Positions 35,743-44,239 of a stretch of DNA of 64,000 nt are shown in pieces; within the stretch, counting starts at the first letter, position 1; the number at the start of each line of letters is the position of its first letter. The DNA lies in contig JAMPGA010000001.1 of NCBI GenBank assembly GCA_023664185.1, positions 272,405-336,404 of the forward strand, read 5' to 3'. This stretch comes from Muribaculaceae bacterium (lineage in GTDB: Bacteria > Bacteroidota > Bacteroidia > Bacteroidales > Muribaculaceae). Below the pieces are notes generated by a model that saw nothing but the letters and a program-made list of their open reading frames with translations, searched no databases and had not been told where the DNA came from. The position numbers were made by a program, and so were the translations under genes.

Positions 35743-37623
35743 TTATCGTCCTAAGAGTAAGAGCAGTATATTTATGTCGGCCGGAGAGATGCCGGGGATT
35801 CTTGAGGCTTGCGCCACGGTCTCGGGATCTATTCGGCAGAGCTTTTGGCGAGCCTCAGTAGAGAGGGCTTTCACAGAATTATAGTCTATCTTCCCTTTGA
35901 GCCGCAGGTTTTCGAGCCGGTGAAGTTTGGCGGCATTGTCGTGTTCGCGCTTTATGTAGCCCTGATATTTCAGCAATATTTCGGCCGCTTCGAGAATTTC
36001 GGCGTGGCGCTCGGTCTCAATATTGTCTTCTATAAACCGGGCAAGGGCCGGAATATTCCGGGTAAGGAGTCCGAGTGTAATTGTCGGGCGCAGCAGCAGC
36101 GATTCGAGCTTCACGCCTTGTTTCAACGGCTGCTCTCCCAAAGACTCAAGACATGCGTTTGCCTCGTGCATCCCCACCGAATATGTGCGCACAAACTCTA
36201 TCAGAGCGTCGCGCTGAGCGCGCTTGCTCGCCATGAGTTGGTAGCGATGATCGTCGGCCAAGCCTATGGCATGGGCGCGTGGAGTGAGGCGCATATCGGC
36301 ATCATCTTGGCGAAGCAGAATGCGGTATTCGGCTCTTGAGGTAAACATGCGGTAAGGTTCGTCGACACCTTTTGTCACCAGGTCGTCGATGAGCACACCT
36401 ATGTAAGCTTCGTCGCGCGCAAGGGTAAACTCCTCCCCTCCCCTCACGGCAAGTGCAGCGTTTATTCCGGCGATGAGTCCCTGGCCGGCGGCCTCCTCAT
36501 AGCCTGTAGTTCCGTTGACTTGTCCGGCAAAATAGAGCCCCTTTAGGAGCTTTGTCTCCAGCGTGTGGTGAAGCTGCGTCGGGTCGAAAAAGTCATATTC
36601 TATGGCATAGCCTGGGCGGAAGAGCTGAACATTCTTGAGAGCGGGTATGGTCTGCAGCGCCTCAAACTGTATGGCTATGGGGAGCGACGAGGAGAAGCCG
36701 TTGAGATAATATTCTGTGGTTGTCTCCCCTTCGGGTTCCAGGAAAAGTTGATGTTCGTTCTTATCGGCAAAGGTGACGATTTTGGTTTCGATGCTGGGGC
36801 AATAGCGTGGGCCGATGCTGCGTATCTGGCCATTGTAGAGGGGGGATTCTGGCAATCCGCGCCGCAATATTTCGTGTGTCTCGGGATTGGTGTAGACGGT
36901 GTGACAAGGGCGTTGACGCAGCACACGTTTTTCCTCGGGGAGATAAGAAAACTTGTGTTCATCATTGTCACCCTCCTGGAGTGTGGTGAGAGAGAAATCT
37001 ACCGACCTCCCATCGATGCGCACGGGTGTTCCGGTTTTCATGCGGTCGGCTCGGAAACCCAGCTCCACAAGCTGTTCGGTCAGCCCTCTGGCCGGAGGCT
37101 CAGCCACACGTCCACCTTCGATTTTCACAGGGCCTGTGTGCATCAGTCCATTGAGAAATGTTCCGGCAGTGACCACCACACTCTGCGCCGTAAACGTTAC
37201 GCCGAGGGCTGTGACAACTCCTCTTACCCTGCCATCCTCAACCACAAGACGGTTGACGGAATCCTGCCACATGTTCAGGCCGGGCGTATTCTCGAGTATG
37301 CCGCGCCAGGTCAGCGAAAAAGCCATTCGGTCGGCTTGGGCGCGGGGGCTCCACATGGCCGGACCTTTCGAGCGATTGAGCATCCTGAACTGTATTGATG
37401 CTCTGTCGGTGACTATGCCCATCATGCCGCCGAGCGCATCTATCTCGCGCACAATCTGGCCTTTGGCTATGCCGCCAACGGCAGGGTTGCAGCTCATCTG
37501 GGCTATCTTGTTCATATCGATGGTAATCAGCAGTGTCGATGCACCCAGGCGGGCTGCCGCATGAGCTGCCTCGCATCCGGCATGACCGGCGCCGACCACA
37601 ATCACATCATAGTCGAATTTCAT
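35743..37623 (-). CDS. mnmG: tRNA uridine-5-carboxymethylaminomethyl modification enzyme MnmG (GidA)
   Basis: MnmG, with MnmE, installs the carboxymethylaminomethyl group on wobble uridine of several tRNAs, using FAD, NADH and methylene-THF. The 626-residue protein starts with the FAD motif VIVVGAGHAGCEAA, contains the family boxes SCNPAVGGIAKGQ, GPRYCPSIETK and GQVNGTTGYEEAAGQG, and ends with the MnmE-interacting helical domain. Its start overlaps the ybeY stop (ATGA, 37620-37623). In many bacteria it lies near the partition locus, consistent with the adjacent parS. Confidence 0.97.
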   Translation of the reverse strand: MKFDYDVIVVGAGHAGCEAAHAAARLGASTLLITIDMNKIAQMSCNPAVGGIAKGQIVREIDALGGMMGIVTDRASIQFRMLNRSKGPAMWSPRAQADRMAFSLTWRGILENTPGLNMWQDSVNRLVVEDGRVRGVVTALGVTFTAQSVVVTAGTFLNGLMHTGPVKIEGGRVAEPPARGLTEQLVELGFRADRMKTGTPVRIDGRSVDFSLTTLQEGDNDEHKFSYLPEEKRVLRQRPCHTVYTNPETHEILRRGLPESPLYNGQIRSIGPRYCPSIETKIVTFADKNEHQLFLEPEGETTTEYYLNGFSSSLPIAIQFEALQTIPALKNVQLFRPGYAIEYDFFDPTQLHHTLETKLLKGLYFAGQVNGTTGYEEAAGQGLIAGINAALAVRGGEEFTLARDEAYIGVLIDDLVTKGVDEPYRMFTSRAEYRILLRQDDADMRLTPRAHAIGLADDHRYQLMASKRAQRDALIEFVRTYSVGMHEANACLESLGEQPLKQGVKLESLLLRPTITLGLLTRNIPALARFIEDNIETERHAEILEAAEILLKYQGYIKREHDNAAKLHRLENLRLKGKIDYNSVKALSTEARQKLCRIDPETVAQASRIPGISPADINILLLLLGR

Positions 37624-38051
37624 ATTTCAGACTCCAAAAGTGAGAGAGCATCATTTTCGTGCTGCTCCATTATTTCACGTTCGCCAGGGCCTTTATCGTT
37701 TATGCCACACAGGTGCAGCACACCATGAATTATAACTCTCAGTAGTTCTCGTTCATATTTCTCGTTGAGCCCTTGTGCATTTGAGGCTACAGTGTCAAGC
37801 GAAATATACATATCGCCTCTCACCATGCGGCCACGCGAGTAGTCGAACGTGATGATATCGGTATAATAATCGTGTGTGAGAAACATGCGGTTCACTTCGA
37901 TGATCTTGTCATCATCGCAAAACACATATGTCATGGGGCCGACTATCCTGTCATGACGCCGGGCCACTTCGGTTATCCATCTCTCCAGTCGAGCTGTGTC
38001 GAGTTGAGGCATGTCGACTCCGTCAGTGAGCCATTGAATTGACTGATTCAT
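37620..38051 (-). CDS. ybeY: Endoribonuclease / rRNA maturation factor YbeY
   Basis: YbeY is a metal-dependent RNase needed for 16S rRNA 3' end maturation and ribosome quality control. The 143-residue protein shows the family core (DYYTDIITFDYS, GDMYISLDTV) and the metal motif HGVLHLCGINDKG with His109 and His113. The third His of the E. coli-type H-x3-H-x5-H triad is Asp119 here, as in other Bacteroidota forms I recall. The ATG at 38051 starts the conserved part and lies only 5 nt after a -7 element, so the mRNA may be leaderless. Confidence 0.93.
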   Translation of the reverse strand: MNQSIQWLTDGVDMPQLDTARLERWITEVARRHDRIVGPMTYVFCDDDKIIEVNRMFLTHDYYTDIITFDYSRGRMVRGDMYISLDTVASNAQGLNEKYERELLRVIIHGVLHLCGINDKGPGEREIMEQHENDALSLLESEI

Positions 38052-38056
38052 ATCGG

Positions 38057-38088
38057 CAAAGTTACAGATTTTTTCAATTTTTGACAAT
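38057..38088 (-). promoter_or_regulatory. Promoter of ybeY, possibly giving a leaderless mRNA
   Basis: Minus strand ATTG (38085-38088) and TAACTTTG (38057-38064) are 20 nt apart. The ATG begins 5 nt after the element. Confidence 0.65.
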
Positions 38089-38254
38089 ATCAAGTCACGC
38101 AGAATTTTCTGAGAGAAGATTCGAAACAACAAAATTAGCACTATTACACTGTATATCTGATCGTTGTGCTATTTTTAAGCTTCTGAGATTTAAAAATTCT
38201 GCGATCTTCCGATTTCCCGATGGGAATTTTTGATTCTACGAGGGAGAATAAAAT

Positions 38255-38285
38255 TTTTACATCACAAGCAAATTCCCTATATTTG
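38255..38285 (+). promoter_or_regulatory. Promoter of the radical SAM gene, possibly leaderless
   Basis: TTTT (38255-38258) and TATATTTG (38278-38285) are 19 nt apart. Only CCGT separates the -7 element from the ATG at 38290. Confidence 0.6.
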
Positions 38286-38289
38286 CCGT

Positions 38290-39069
38290 ATGCAACGAGT
38301 ATTATTTCATTCCACCATTTTCGGGCCTATACACTCTCGCAGATTGGGAGTGTCGCTCGGTGTCAATCTCACACCCAACGATGGGAAGATTTGCACATTC
38401 GACTGTCTGTATTGCGAGGCCGGGTTCAACGCCCAGGGTCCGGGCACTACGGGATTTGCCCCTCGCGCCGAGGTGGCACGCCTTCTGGCTGAGAAACTCA
38501 TTGAGATGCATTCGGCCGGTCAGCCCTTGGATGTGATAACATTTTCGGGCAACGGCGAGCCCACTCTCCACCCCGACTTCCCCGCTATCATCGACGACAC
38601 CCTCAGGCTGCGCGACAAATATTTTCCCGAGGCTAAAGTGAGTGTGCTCTCCAACTCCACACGCATCTTCACCCCGGCGGTTGCCGAGGCCCTCGACCGC
38701 GTGGACAACAACATCCTCAAACTCGATTCGGCAATCACGCAGACCATGCGCACCATCGACCGCCCTACCCTACCCCACCTCACATCCGAGAAAATCATCG
38801 ACGGTCTCTGCCAATTCTCAGGCCTCTGCATAATCCAGACCCTGCTTGTGCGCGGCGAGCATGAAGGGGTAACCATCGACAACACCACACCCGCCGAGAT
38901 CGACGCCCTGATTGCCGCCTACAAAAAAATCAAGCCCCGCGAAGTGATGCTCTACTCCATCGACCGCAAGACCCCCGCTGAACATCTCAAGAAAGTGCCG
39001 CGCGAGGAGCTCGACGCTATAGCCGCACGCATCACTGCAGAGACCGGAATAAAAGTTGAAACCGTATGA
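38290..39069 (+). CDS. Radical SAM protein
   Basis: The 259-residue product has the radical SAM cluster motif CTFDCLYC with Cys35, Cys39 and Cys42, followed by FSGNGEPTLHPDF, the usual GGEP-type SAM site. It belongs to the COG0731-like group of short radical SAM proteins with no known substrate. The ATG at 38290 is chosen because the frame upstream crosses the promoter. It ends in an ATGA overlap with ldcA. Co-expression with a cell-wall recycling enzyme says little about its own reaction. Confidence 0.85.
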   Translation: MQRVLFHSTIFGPIHSRRLGVSLGVNLTPNDGKICTFDCLYCEAGFNAQGPGTTGFAPRAEVARLLAEKLIEMHSAGQPLDVITFSGNGEPTLHPDFPAIIDDTLRLRDKYFPEAKVSVLSNSTRIFTPAVAEALDRVDNNILKLDSAITQTMRTIDRPTLPHLTSEKIIDGLCQFSGLCIIQTLLVRGEHEGVTIDNTTPAEIDALIAAYKKIKPREVMLYSIDRKTPAEHLKKVPREELDAIAARITAETGIKVETV

Positions 39070-39983
39070 CAGACTCCACCCTTCCCATACTCACACCGCG
39101 ACCGCTGCAAGAAGGGGATCGCGTGGCCATACTCTCACCCGCATCAATCATAAAACCGCAGGTGGTATATGAGGCCTTGCCTTATATATCTGACCAGGGC
39201 TGGGATGTATATACCGGAAACTTCACCTTCGACCGCTACGGCACATATGCGGGCACTGACAACGCCCGCTACTCCGACCTCGAACGCGCCCTCACCGACA
39301 CCTCTACCCGAGCCATAATCTGCTCGCGCGGCGGCTATGGAGCAGTCCATCTGCTCGAGCGCCTCAACCGTCTCCCTCTGCGCGACGACCCTAAGTGGAT
39401 CGTGGGATACTCCGACATCACCGCCCTCCACGCCTTGATGAGCGCCCACGGCATACAGAGCATCCACGCCCCTATGTGCAAACACATAGCCACCTTCGAA
39501 GGTGCCGACGAAGATTCGCTCCGACTGTTCGATCTGCTGAGAGGCAATAACGACACGGTAAAGTTTGAACACCACACCTACAACCGTCCCGGCACAGCCA
39601 CCGGACGTCTGCTTGGGGGAAATCTCGCAGTGGCCGCCGGCCTCATCTCAACCCCCTTCTCCCCCTTCAAGCCGGGCTCCATACTCTTTGTCGAGGATAT
39701 AGCCGAGCCTATATATAAGGTGGAGCGCATATTCTACACCTTGCGCCTCAGTGGGCTGCTGGGCCAGCTGGGCGGACTTATTGTGGGACGATTCACCGAC
39801 TACACCCCCGACCGCGACAACGAGTCGATGGAAGCCATGATAGAGCGCATCACAGCCGACTACGACTACCCTGTGGTGTTCGGCACACCCATAGGCCACG
39901 TGGACCACAACATACCAATGCTCTGCTCCTCAACGGCCACACTCACCGTCGACTCCGACGGCGCCACCCTCACCCCGTTGTGA
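39066..39983 (+). CDS. LD-carboxypeptidase (peptidase S66, LdcA-like)
   Basis: LdcA removes the terminal D-Ala from tetrapeptides during murein recycling. The 305-residue protein matches family S66: the nucleophile Ser116 in GYSDITALH, the earlier CSRGGYGAVHLL loop, the HAPM segment, and the Glu/His pair of the C-terminal part (LFVEDIAEPIYKVER and IGHVDHNIPM). No signal peptide is present, so it is cytoplasmic. The start overlaps the radical SAM stop (ATGA). Confidence 0.93.
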   Translation: MTDSTLPILTPRPLQEGDRVAILSPASIIKPQVVYEALPYISDQGWDVYTGNFTFDRYGTYAGTDNARYSDLERALTDTSTRAIICSRGGYGAVHLLERLNRLPLRDDPKWIVGYSDITALHALMSAHGIQSIHAPMCKHIATFEGADEDSLRLFDLLRGNNDTVKFEHHTYNRPGTATGRLLGGNLAVAAGLISTPFSPFKPGSILFVEDIAEPIYKVERIFYTLRLSGLLGQLGGLIVGRFTDYTPDRDNESMEAMIERITADYDYPVVFGTPIGHVDHNIPMLCSSTATLTVDSDGATLTPL

Positions 39984-40087
39984 ACAATAGGCAGCCTGTG
40001 GCCGTTAATATATGTAAGACTCAGGGAAAAGAGTGTGATTTTAAGTTTTTTAATTAAATTAAGTGAAAAACATAATAAAAAATCATC

Positions 40088-40095
40088 TAACTTTG
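40088..40095 (+). promoter_or_regulatory. -7 element of the FKBP cluster
   Basis: TAACTTTG lies 61 nt before the first FKBP ATG at 40157, after an AT-rich stretch. Confidence 0.6.
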
Positions 40096-40156
40096 CAAGT
40101 TGAATCACACCCCGCTCTCCACACAGACATTTCAACCCAACACAATTTATCCTATT

Positions 40157-40774
40157 ATGGAACAGAAAGAATTTGACCGCATCAGCTACGCTCTGGGCCT
40201 GAGTATGGGCCACAACTTCCGTGCGAGCGGGATTGAAAAAATCAATGTCGAGGATTTTGCCGACGGCGTGGCCGCCGTGTTCTACGGCTCCGAGCCCAAG
40301 ATGAGCTATGACGACGCCAAGGCTGAGATTCAGAAATTCTTCACCGAGCTCGAAGCTCGCCAGCAGGCCGAGGCCGCAAAAATGGGCGAAATCAACGCCG
40401 CCGCAGGCAAGCAATATCTGGAGGAAAACGGCAAGCGCGCTGAGGTCAAAACCCTCCCCTCAGGGCTGCAGTATGAGGTGATTACCGAAGGTGACGGCCC
40501 CATGCCCAAGTCGACCGACCGCGTAGAGGTTCACTATACCGGCAAGCTCATCGACGGCACAGTGTTTGACAGCTCTGTAGACCGCGGTGTTCCCGCCACA
40601 TTCGGAGTGACACAGGTAATACCCGGATGGGTAGAGGCTCTGCAGCTCATGAAGGCCGGATCGAAATGGCGTCTCTTCATTCCCTCACAGCTGGCCTACG
40701 GCCCCCAGGGTGCAGGTCCCATCGGCCCCAATTCCACTCTGATATTCGATGTAGAACTGCTCCGCGTGCTCTGA
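40157..40774 (+). CDS. FKBP-type peptidyl-prolyl isomerase, cytoplasmic
   Basis: The enzyme speeds cis-trans isomerisation of prolyl bonds. The 205-residue product has no signal peptide. An N-terminal helical FKBP_N dimerisation part (about 1-95, starting MEQKEFDRISYALGLSMG) precedes an FKBP domain with VEVHYTGKLIDGTVFDSS, VIPGWVEALQLMKAG and the end LIFDVELL. It resembles FkpA/Mip-type proteins, yet lacks export signals. It leads a cluster of three FKBP genes. The ATG at 40157 opens the conserved part. Confidence 0.93.
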   Translation: MEQKEFDRISYALGLSMGHNFRASGIEKINVEDFADGVAAVFYGSEPKMSYDDAKAEIQKFFTELEARQQAEAAKMGEINAAAGKQYLEENGKRAEVKTLPSGLQYEVITEGDGPMPKSTDRVEVHYTGKLIDGTVFDSSVDRGVPATFGVTQVIPGWVEALQLMKAGSKWRLFIPSQLAYGPQGAGPIGPNSTLIFDVELLRVL

Positions 40775-40796
40775 CACGGAATATACGTTCCGCCTC

Positions 40797-41579
40797 ATGA
40801 AACGCGCTCTCTTCCTTATAATGATCACGGCAATGCTCGGGCTCTCGGCCCGGGCTGCCGAGCCGTCTGACTCACTGGCCTCTGCCCTGGCCACATACTG
40901 GGGCACGGCCGTCAACACCGGCACCCTCAGCAAAGGGGAGCTGGAATCGTTTGTGAAAGGCTTTGAGGAAAACTTCCCCGACACCGACTCCCTGAAGATG
41001 CAATATCTGCGCGGAGCCTCGCTGGCCTCGGTCATAGCCCGCTCTTTGGCCGAAGCTGCCACCATAGGGCTCGAAGTGTCGCCCGAGCGGCTGAAGGAGG
41101 AGATGGTAAAAGTGCTCCGCGGAGCATCCACCGGATTCACCCCCGCAGAAGCTCAGGCATATATCGACGCCCGAGTGGCTCCCGAGACAGCCCGCGAGTT
41201 TTCGGCCGAGTCGCAGACGGAGTTTCTCACCCAGATGGCCGCCCTGCCCGGAGCCGTCACCACTCCCTCAGGCCTAATATTCCAGGTGCTCACAGAGGGT
41301 GAAGGCCCCATGCCTGTCGACGGCGATACCGTTACCGTAAGCTACACCGGGCGTCTCAGCGACGGCTCGGTATTCGACTCCACCGACTCGCCCATCGACA
41401 TGAGCGTGAGCGGCGTGGTGCCCGGCTTCTCGGAAGGACTCAAGATGATGAAACCCGGAGGCCGCTACCGCATCATATTCCCCGCATCGCTGGGTTATGG
41501 TGAGCGTGGTGCAGGGGGCGGACTCATACCCCCTGGCGCAGCTCTCGACTTCACCGTCGACCTCATCGGCATAAAGTAA
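40797..41579 (+). CDS. FKBP-type peptidyl-prolyl isomerase, exported
   Basis: This 260-residue paralogue starts with a signal peptide (MKRALFLIMITAMLGLSARA). The N-terminal helical part (about 20-145) is followed by the FKBP domain with TVSYTGRLSDGSVFDSTDSP, VVPGFSEGLKMMKPGGRYRI and LDFTVDLIGI. It should fold proteins in the periplasm as FkpA does in E. coli. It lies 22 nt after the cytoplasmic FKBP gene. Confidence 0.93.
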   Translation: MKRALFLIMITAMLGLSARAAEPSDSLASALATYWGTAVNTGTLSKGELESFVKGFEENFPDTDSLKMQYLRGASLASVIARSLAEAATIGLEVSPERLKEEMVKVLRGASTGFTPAEAQAYIDARVAPETAREFSAESQTEFLTQMAALPGAVTTPSGLIFQVLTEGEGPMPVDGDTVTVSYTGRLSDGSVFDSTDSPIDMSVSGVVPGFSEGLKMMKPGGRYRIIFPASLGYGERGAGGGLIPPGAALDFTVDLIGIK

Positions 41580-41605
41580 TCCCATTAACAAATCAAAATA
41601 GAGAA

Positions 41606-42520
41606 ATGAAAAAAATTATTCTGGCATGCGGTGTGGCCGCAGCCATTCTCGGAGTATCCTCTTGCTCCAACTCCACCTCATCTAACGGTGGAGACAGCGC
41701 ATTCGGCGACTCACTCTCTACCACCTTCGGCTCAAGCCAGGGTCTGCGTCTCGCCGACGACTATGCCAACCAGCTCACACCCGAGCAGCAGGCTACAATG
41801 AAGAAAGACGATATCCTCCGCGGCATCAAGCAGGTGATCATGACCGACACAACCCAGCAGGGCTATCTCAGCGGTCTGGGCATCGGTCTGCAGCTCAGCA
41901 ACCAGCTCATGCGCTATGAGGAGGCAGGTATCGCCGTTGACCGTGCCAAAGTATATGAGGCATATGCCAAGGCATTCATGACCGACTCCGTGAGCCCCGA
42001 GGCTCTGCGTCAGGCTCAGGTGATGTTCCAGGATATGGCTCAGAAGGCTCAGCAGAAGATGATGGAATACTACGAGGCACAGCGCAAGGCCGAGCAGGAG
42101 GCCAAGGCTGCTACTCCCGAGGCCAAGAAAAACGCCGAGGAAGGTGCCAACTACATCAAGGAGCTGGCTGCCAAAGACAAATCGATCGTAGTGCTCCCCT
42201 CAGGACTTGCCTATAAGGTGATCACCGAGGGTCAGGGTCCTGCCGTAGGCGAAGGTGGCTCTGCCACAGTGAAATATACCGGCAAGCTCGTCGACGGTAC
42301 TGTATTCGACCAGAACGAGGACGGTGTAAGCTTCCGCACAAACCAGGTTGTCCCCGGCTTCGGCGAAGGCCTCTCGATGATGAAGAAAGGCTCACACTAC
42401 CTGCTCATCATCCCCGGCGATCTGGCTTATGGTGTTGACGGCGCTCCCGCAGCAGGCATCGGTCCCAACGCCACTCTGGTGTTTGACGTTGAGGCTGTCG
42501 ATGTAAATCCTGCCCAATAA
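41606..42520 (+). CDS. FKBP-type peptidyl-prolyl isomerase, lipoprotein
   Basis: The 304-residue protein has a lipoprotein signal peptide ending in a VSSC lipobox (about residue 20), followed by a Ser/Asn-rich linker. A long helical part with charged repeats (about 110-185, rich in Ala, Lys, Glu, Gln) precedes the FKBP domain (ATVKYTGKLVDGTVFDQN, VVPGFGEGLSMMKKG). Anchored to a membrane, it would complete a three-compartment FKBP series. A strong terminator follows. Confidence 0.92.
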   Translation: MKKIILACGVAAAILGVSSCSNSTSSNGGDSAFGDSLSTTFGSSQGLRLADDYANQLTPEQQATMKKDDILRGIKQVIMTDTTQQGYLSGLGIGLQLSNQLMRYEEAGIAVDRAKVYEAYAKAFMTDSVSPEALRQAQVMFQDMAQKAQQKMMEYYEAQRKAEQEAKAATPEAKKNAEEGANYIKELAAKDKSIVVLPSGLAYKVITEGQGPAVGEGGSATVKYTGKLVDGTVFDQNEDGVSFRTNQVVPGFGEGLSMMKKGSHYLLIIPGDLAYGVDGAPAAGIGPNATLVFDVEAVDVNPAQ

Positions 42521-42548
42521 GCAGCAATCAGAAAAATTTTTAGTTGTG

Positions 42549-42580
42549 CTCCCCGTTTGTCTGAACGGGGAGTTTTTTTT
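42549..42580 (+). terminator. Intrinsic terminator of the FKBP cluster, loop carries next -33
   Basis: Stem CTCCCCGTT (42549-42557) / AACGGGGAG (42564-42572) is followed by eight T. TTTG at 42556-42559 straddles stem and loop. Confidence 0.93.
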
Positions 42581-42587
42581 ATATTTG
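42556..42587 (+). promoter_or_regulatory. Promoter of the DUF1573 pair, embedded in a terminator
   Basis: TTTG (42556-42559) and TATATTTG (42580-42587) are 20 nt apart; the -7 element begins at the last T of the terminator tract. Confidence 0.75.
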
Positions 42588-42646
42588 CAGTGTGAACCTA
42601 CGGCAATCCATGATTGTAATATAAGATAATAAGATAAACGCTATTA

Positions 42647-43030
42647 ATGACTATGCGCCATATACTCCTCACTCTGACACTGCTGCTTGCATCGCTGGGC
42701 GCCATGGCCCGGGGCGAAGCTAATTTCGAAAAACAAAACATAGATTTCGGCACCGTGAAGGCCGACGCAGGCACCGTGGTGATGAAATTTCCCTTCACCA
42801 ACACCGGCGATGAGCCCATCGGCATAGTCACTGTGACCAACGGTGGCTGCGGATGCACCAAGCCGGAGTTTCCGCAACACCCCATCAAGCCCGGCGAGAC
42901 GGGCGAGATTGTGATACGCTTCAATCCCGCCACCTTTCATGGCGAGGTGAACCGCAGTGTAAAGGTGCAGCTGTCGTCGCAGAAAAAGCGCGTCAAGCTC
43001 ACTTTCTCGGGCGTAGTGGTGCCCAAATAA
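42647..43030 (+). CDS. DUF1573 exported protein, single domain
   Basis: The 127-residue product has a signal peptide (about 1-23) and one DUF1573 immunoglobulin-like domain: NIDFGTVKADAGTVVMKFPF, NTGDEPIGIV, the paired Cys of GGCGCTKPEF and KPGETGEIVIRFNP. The family is common in Bacteroidota envelopes and has no defined function. It is followed after 66 nt by a larger paralogue. Confidence 0.88.
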   Translation: MTMRHILLTLTLLLASLGAMARGEANFEKQNIDFGTVKADAGTVVMKFPFTNTGDEPIGIVTVTNGGCGCTKPEFPQHPIKPGETGEIVIRFNPATFHGEVNRSVKVQLSSQKKRVKLTFSGVVVPK

Positions 43031-43096
43031 GCACCCCACTCCCGCCGCTGCCATCTCCATTCACACCCTCACCCACCTCACGCATTTCCTGACTCC

Positions 43097-44173
43097 ATGT
43101 TTCAACGTATACTTATGATATTGTGCCTTCTCCCTGCCTTGACGGCCAAGGGGGATGGCGTATGGGAAACAACCACCCACGACTTCGGCGCCTTTGACGA
43201 GGATATGGGCGTGGTTTACTGCGACTTCAAGCTTGTAAACAACAGCGACAAACCAATGTCGATAATGAGTGCACGCGCCAACTGCGGATGCACCCGTCCC
43301 GAATATTCCACCGAGCCCATCGCCCCGGGCGACACCGCCACAGTGCGTGTGGGATATGACCCCAAAGGGCGTCCCGGGCGCTTCAGCAAACAGATAACCG
43401 TGGACTGCAGCGAGGCTCCGCTGCGCACGCGTCTCACCATCTGCGGCACCGTAATAGGATCTGGCAACACGCTGCGCTCACGCTTCCCCATAGAGGCCGG
43501 CCCAATGAGGATGCGCACCGCCACCATCCCCTACGGCAAGGTGCTAAAAGGCAAATCGCCCGGGCAATATGTGGAGGCTTACAACGCATCGACCGACACC
43601 ATCAGGCCGCGTGTGGTCTCGTCGCCCAAATACATCAACGTGATAGTCCAGCCTGCCGTGGTGCCCCCGGGCGAGCAGTTCATACTCTCCACCATATTCC
43701 ACACCGATGCCACGCGCCAGTGGGGAATACTCACCGACTCCATACTCCTATCGCCCACCGGAAGCCCCGACGACCGGCCGCTCAAGATTGAGACCGTGGC
43801 CATAGTGTCGGAAGACTTCAGCAACCTGAGCGAAGAGCAACGCCGCAACGCCCCGGTGATCGACACATCGGTCACCGCAGTCGACCTGAAACGTCTGAGC
43901 CACAGCGACAAACCCTCGCACCACAGTTTTGAGATAATCAACCGCGGCAAGTCGCCACTGATAGTGAGACGCATCTCATCGGCCGATCCCGCCGTGAGTG
44001 TCTCGCTCAAAGACAACAAGATAAAGCCAGGCAAGAAAGCCCGCGTGGAGGTCACCGTTGACCCCTCGCGCATTGGCAGCACCGAGCTGCTCAATGCCCG
44101 CATCAACATCATAGCCAACGACCCCGAGCACCCCTCGACCATGATACGTGTGGTGGCCGAAGTTGTCGACTGA
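43097..44173 (+). CDS. DUF1573 exported protein, multi-domain
   Basis: The 358-residue product has a signal peptide (about 1-18) and an N-terminal DUF1573 domain (THDFGAFDEDMGVVYCDFKL, then ANCGCTRPEY). Two further Ig-like parts follow, the last similar to DUF1573/abnormal-spindle-type folds (FEIINRGKSPLIVRRIS, IKPGKKARVEVTVDPSR). It is probably cotranscribed with the smaller DUF1573 gene. Function unknown; periplasmic or surface scaffold role is inference. Confidence 0.82.
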   Translation: MFQRILMILCLLPALTAKGDGVWETTTHDFGAFDEDMGVVYCDFKLVNNSDKPMSIMSARANCGCTRPEYSTEPIAPGDTATVRVGYDPKGRPGRFSKQITVDCSEAPLRTRLTICGTVIGSGNTLRSRFPIEAGPMRMRTATIPYGKVLKGKSPGQYVEAYNASTDTIRPRVVSSPKYINVIVQPAVVPPGEQFILSTIFHTDATRQWGILTDSILLSPTGSPDDRPLKIETVAIVSEDFSNLSEEQRRNAPVIDTSVTAVDLKRLSHSDKPSHHSFEIINRGKSPLIVRRISSADPAVSVSLKDNKIKPGKKARVEVTVDPSRIGSTELLNARINIIANDPEHPSTMIRVVAEVVD

Positions 44174-44239
44174 TCTCTCCCCTACTCTCCTGACAGCCAA
44201 ACACATCCCTCCAATCAACCCAGAAAAACTACCCTCCAA

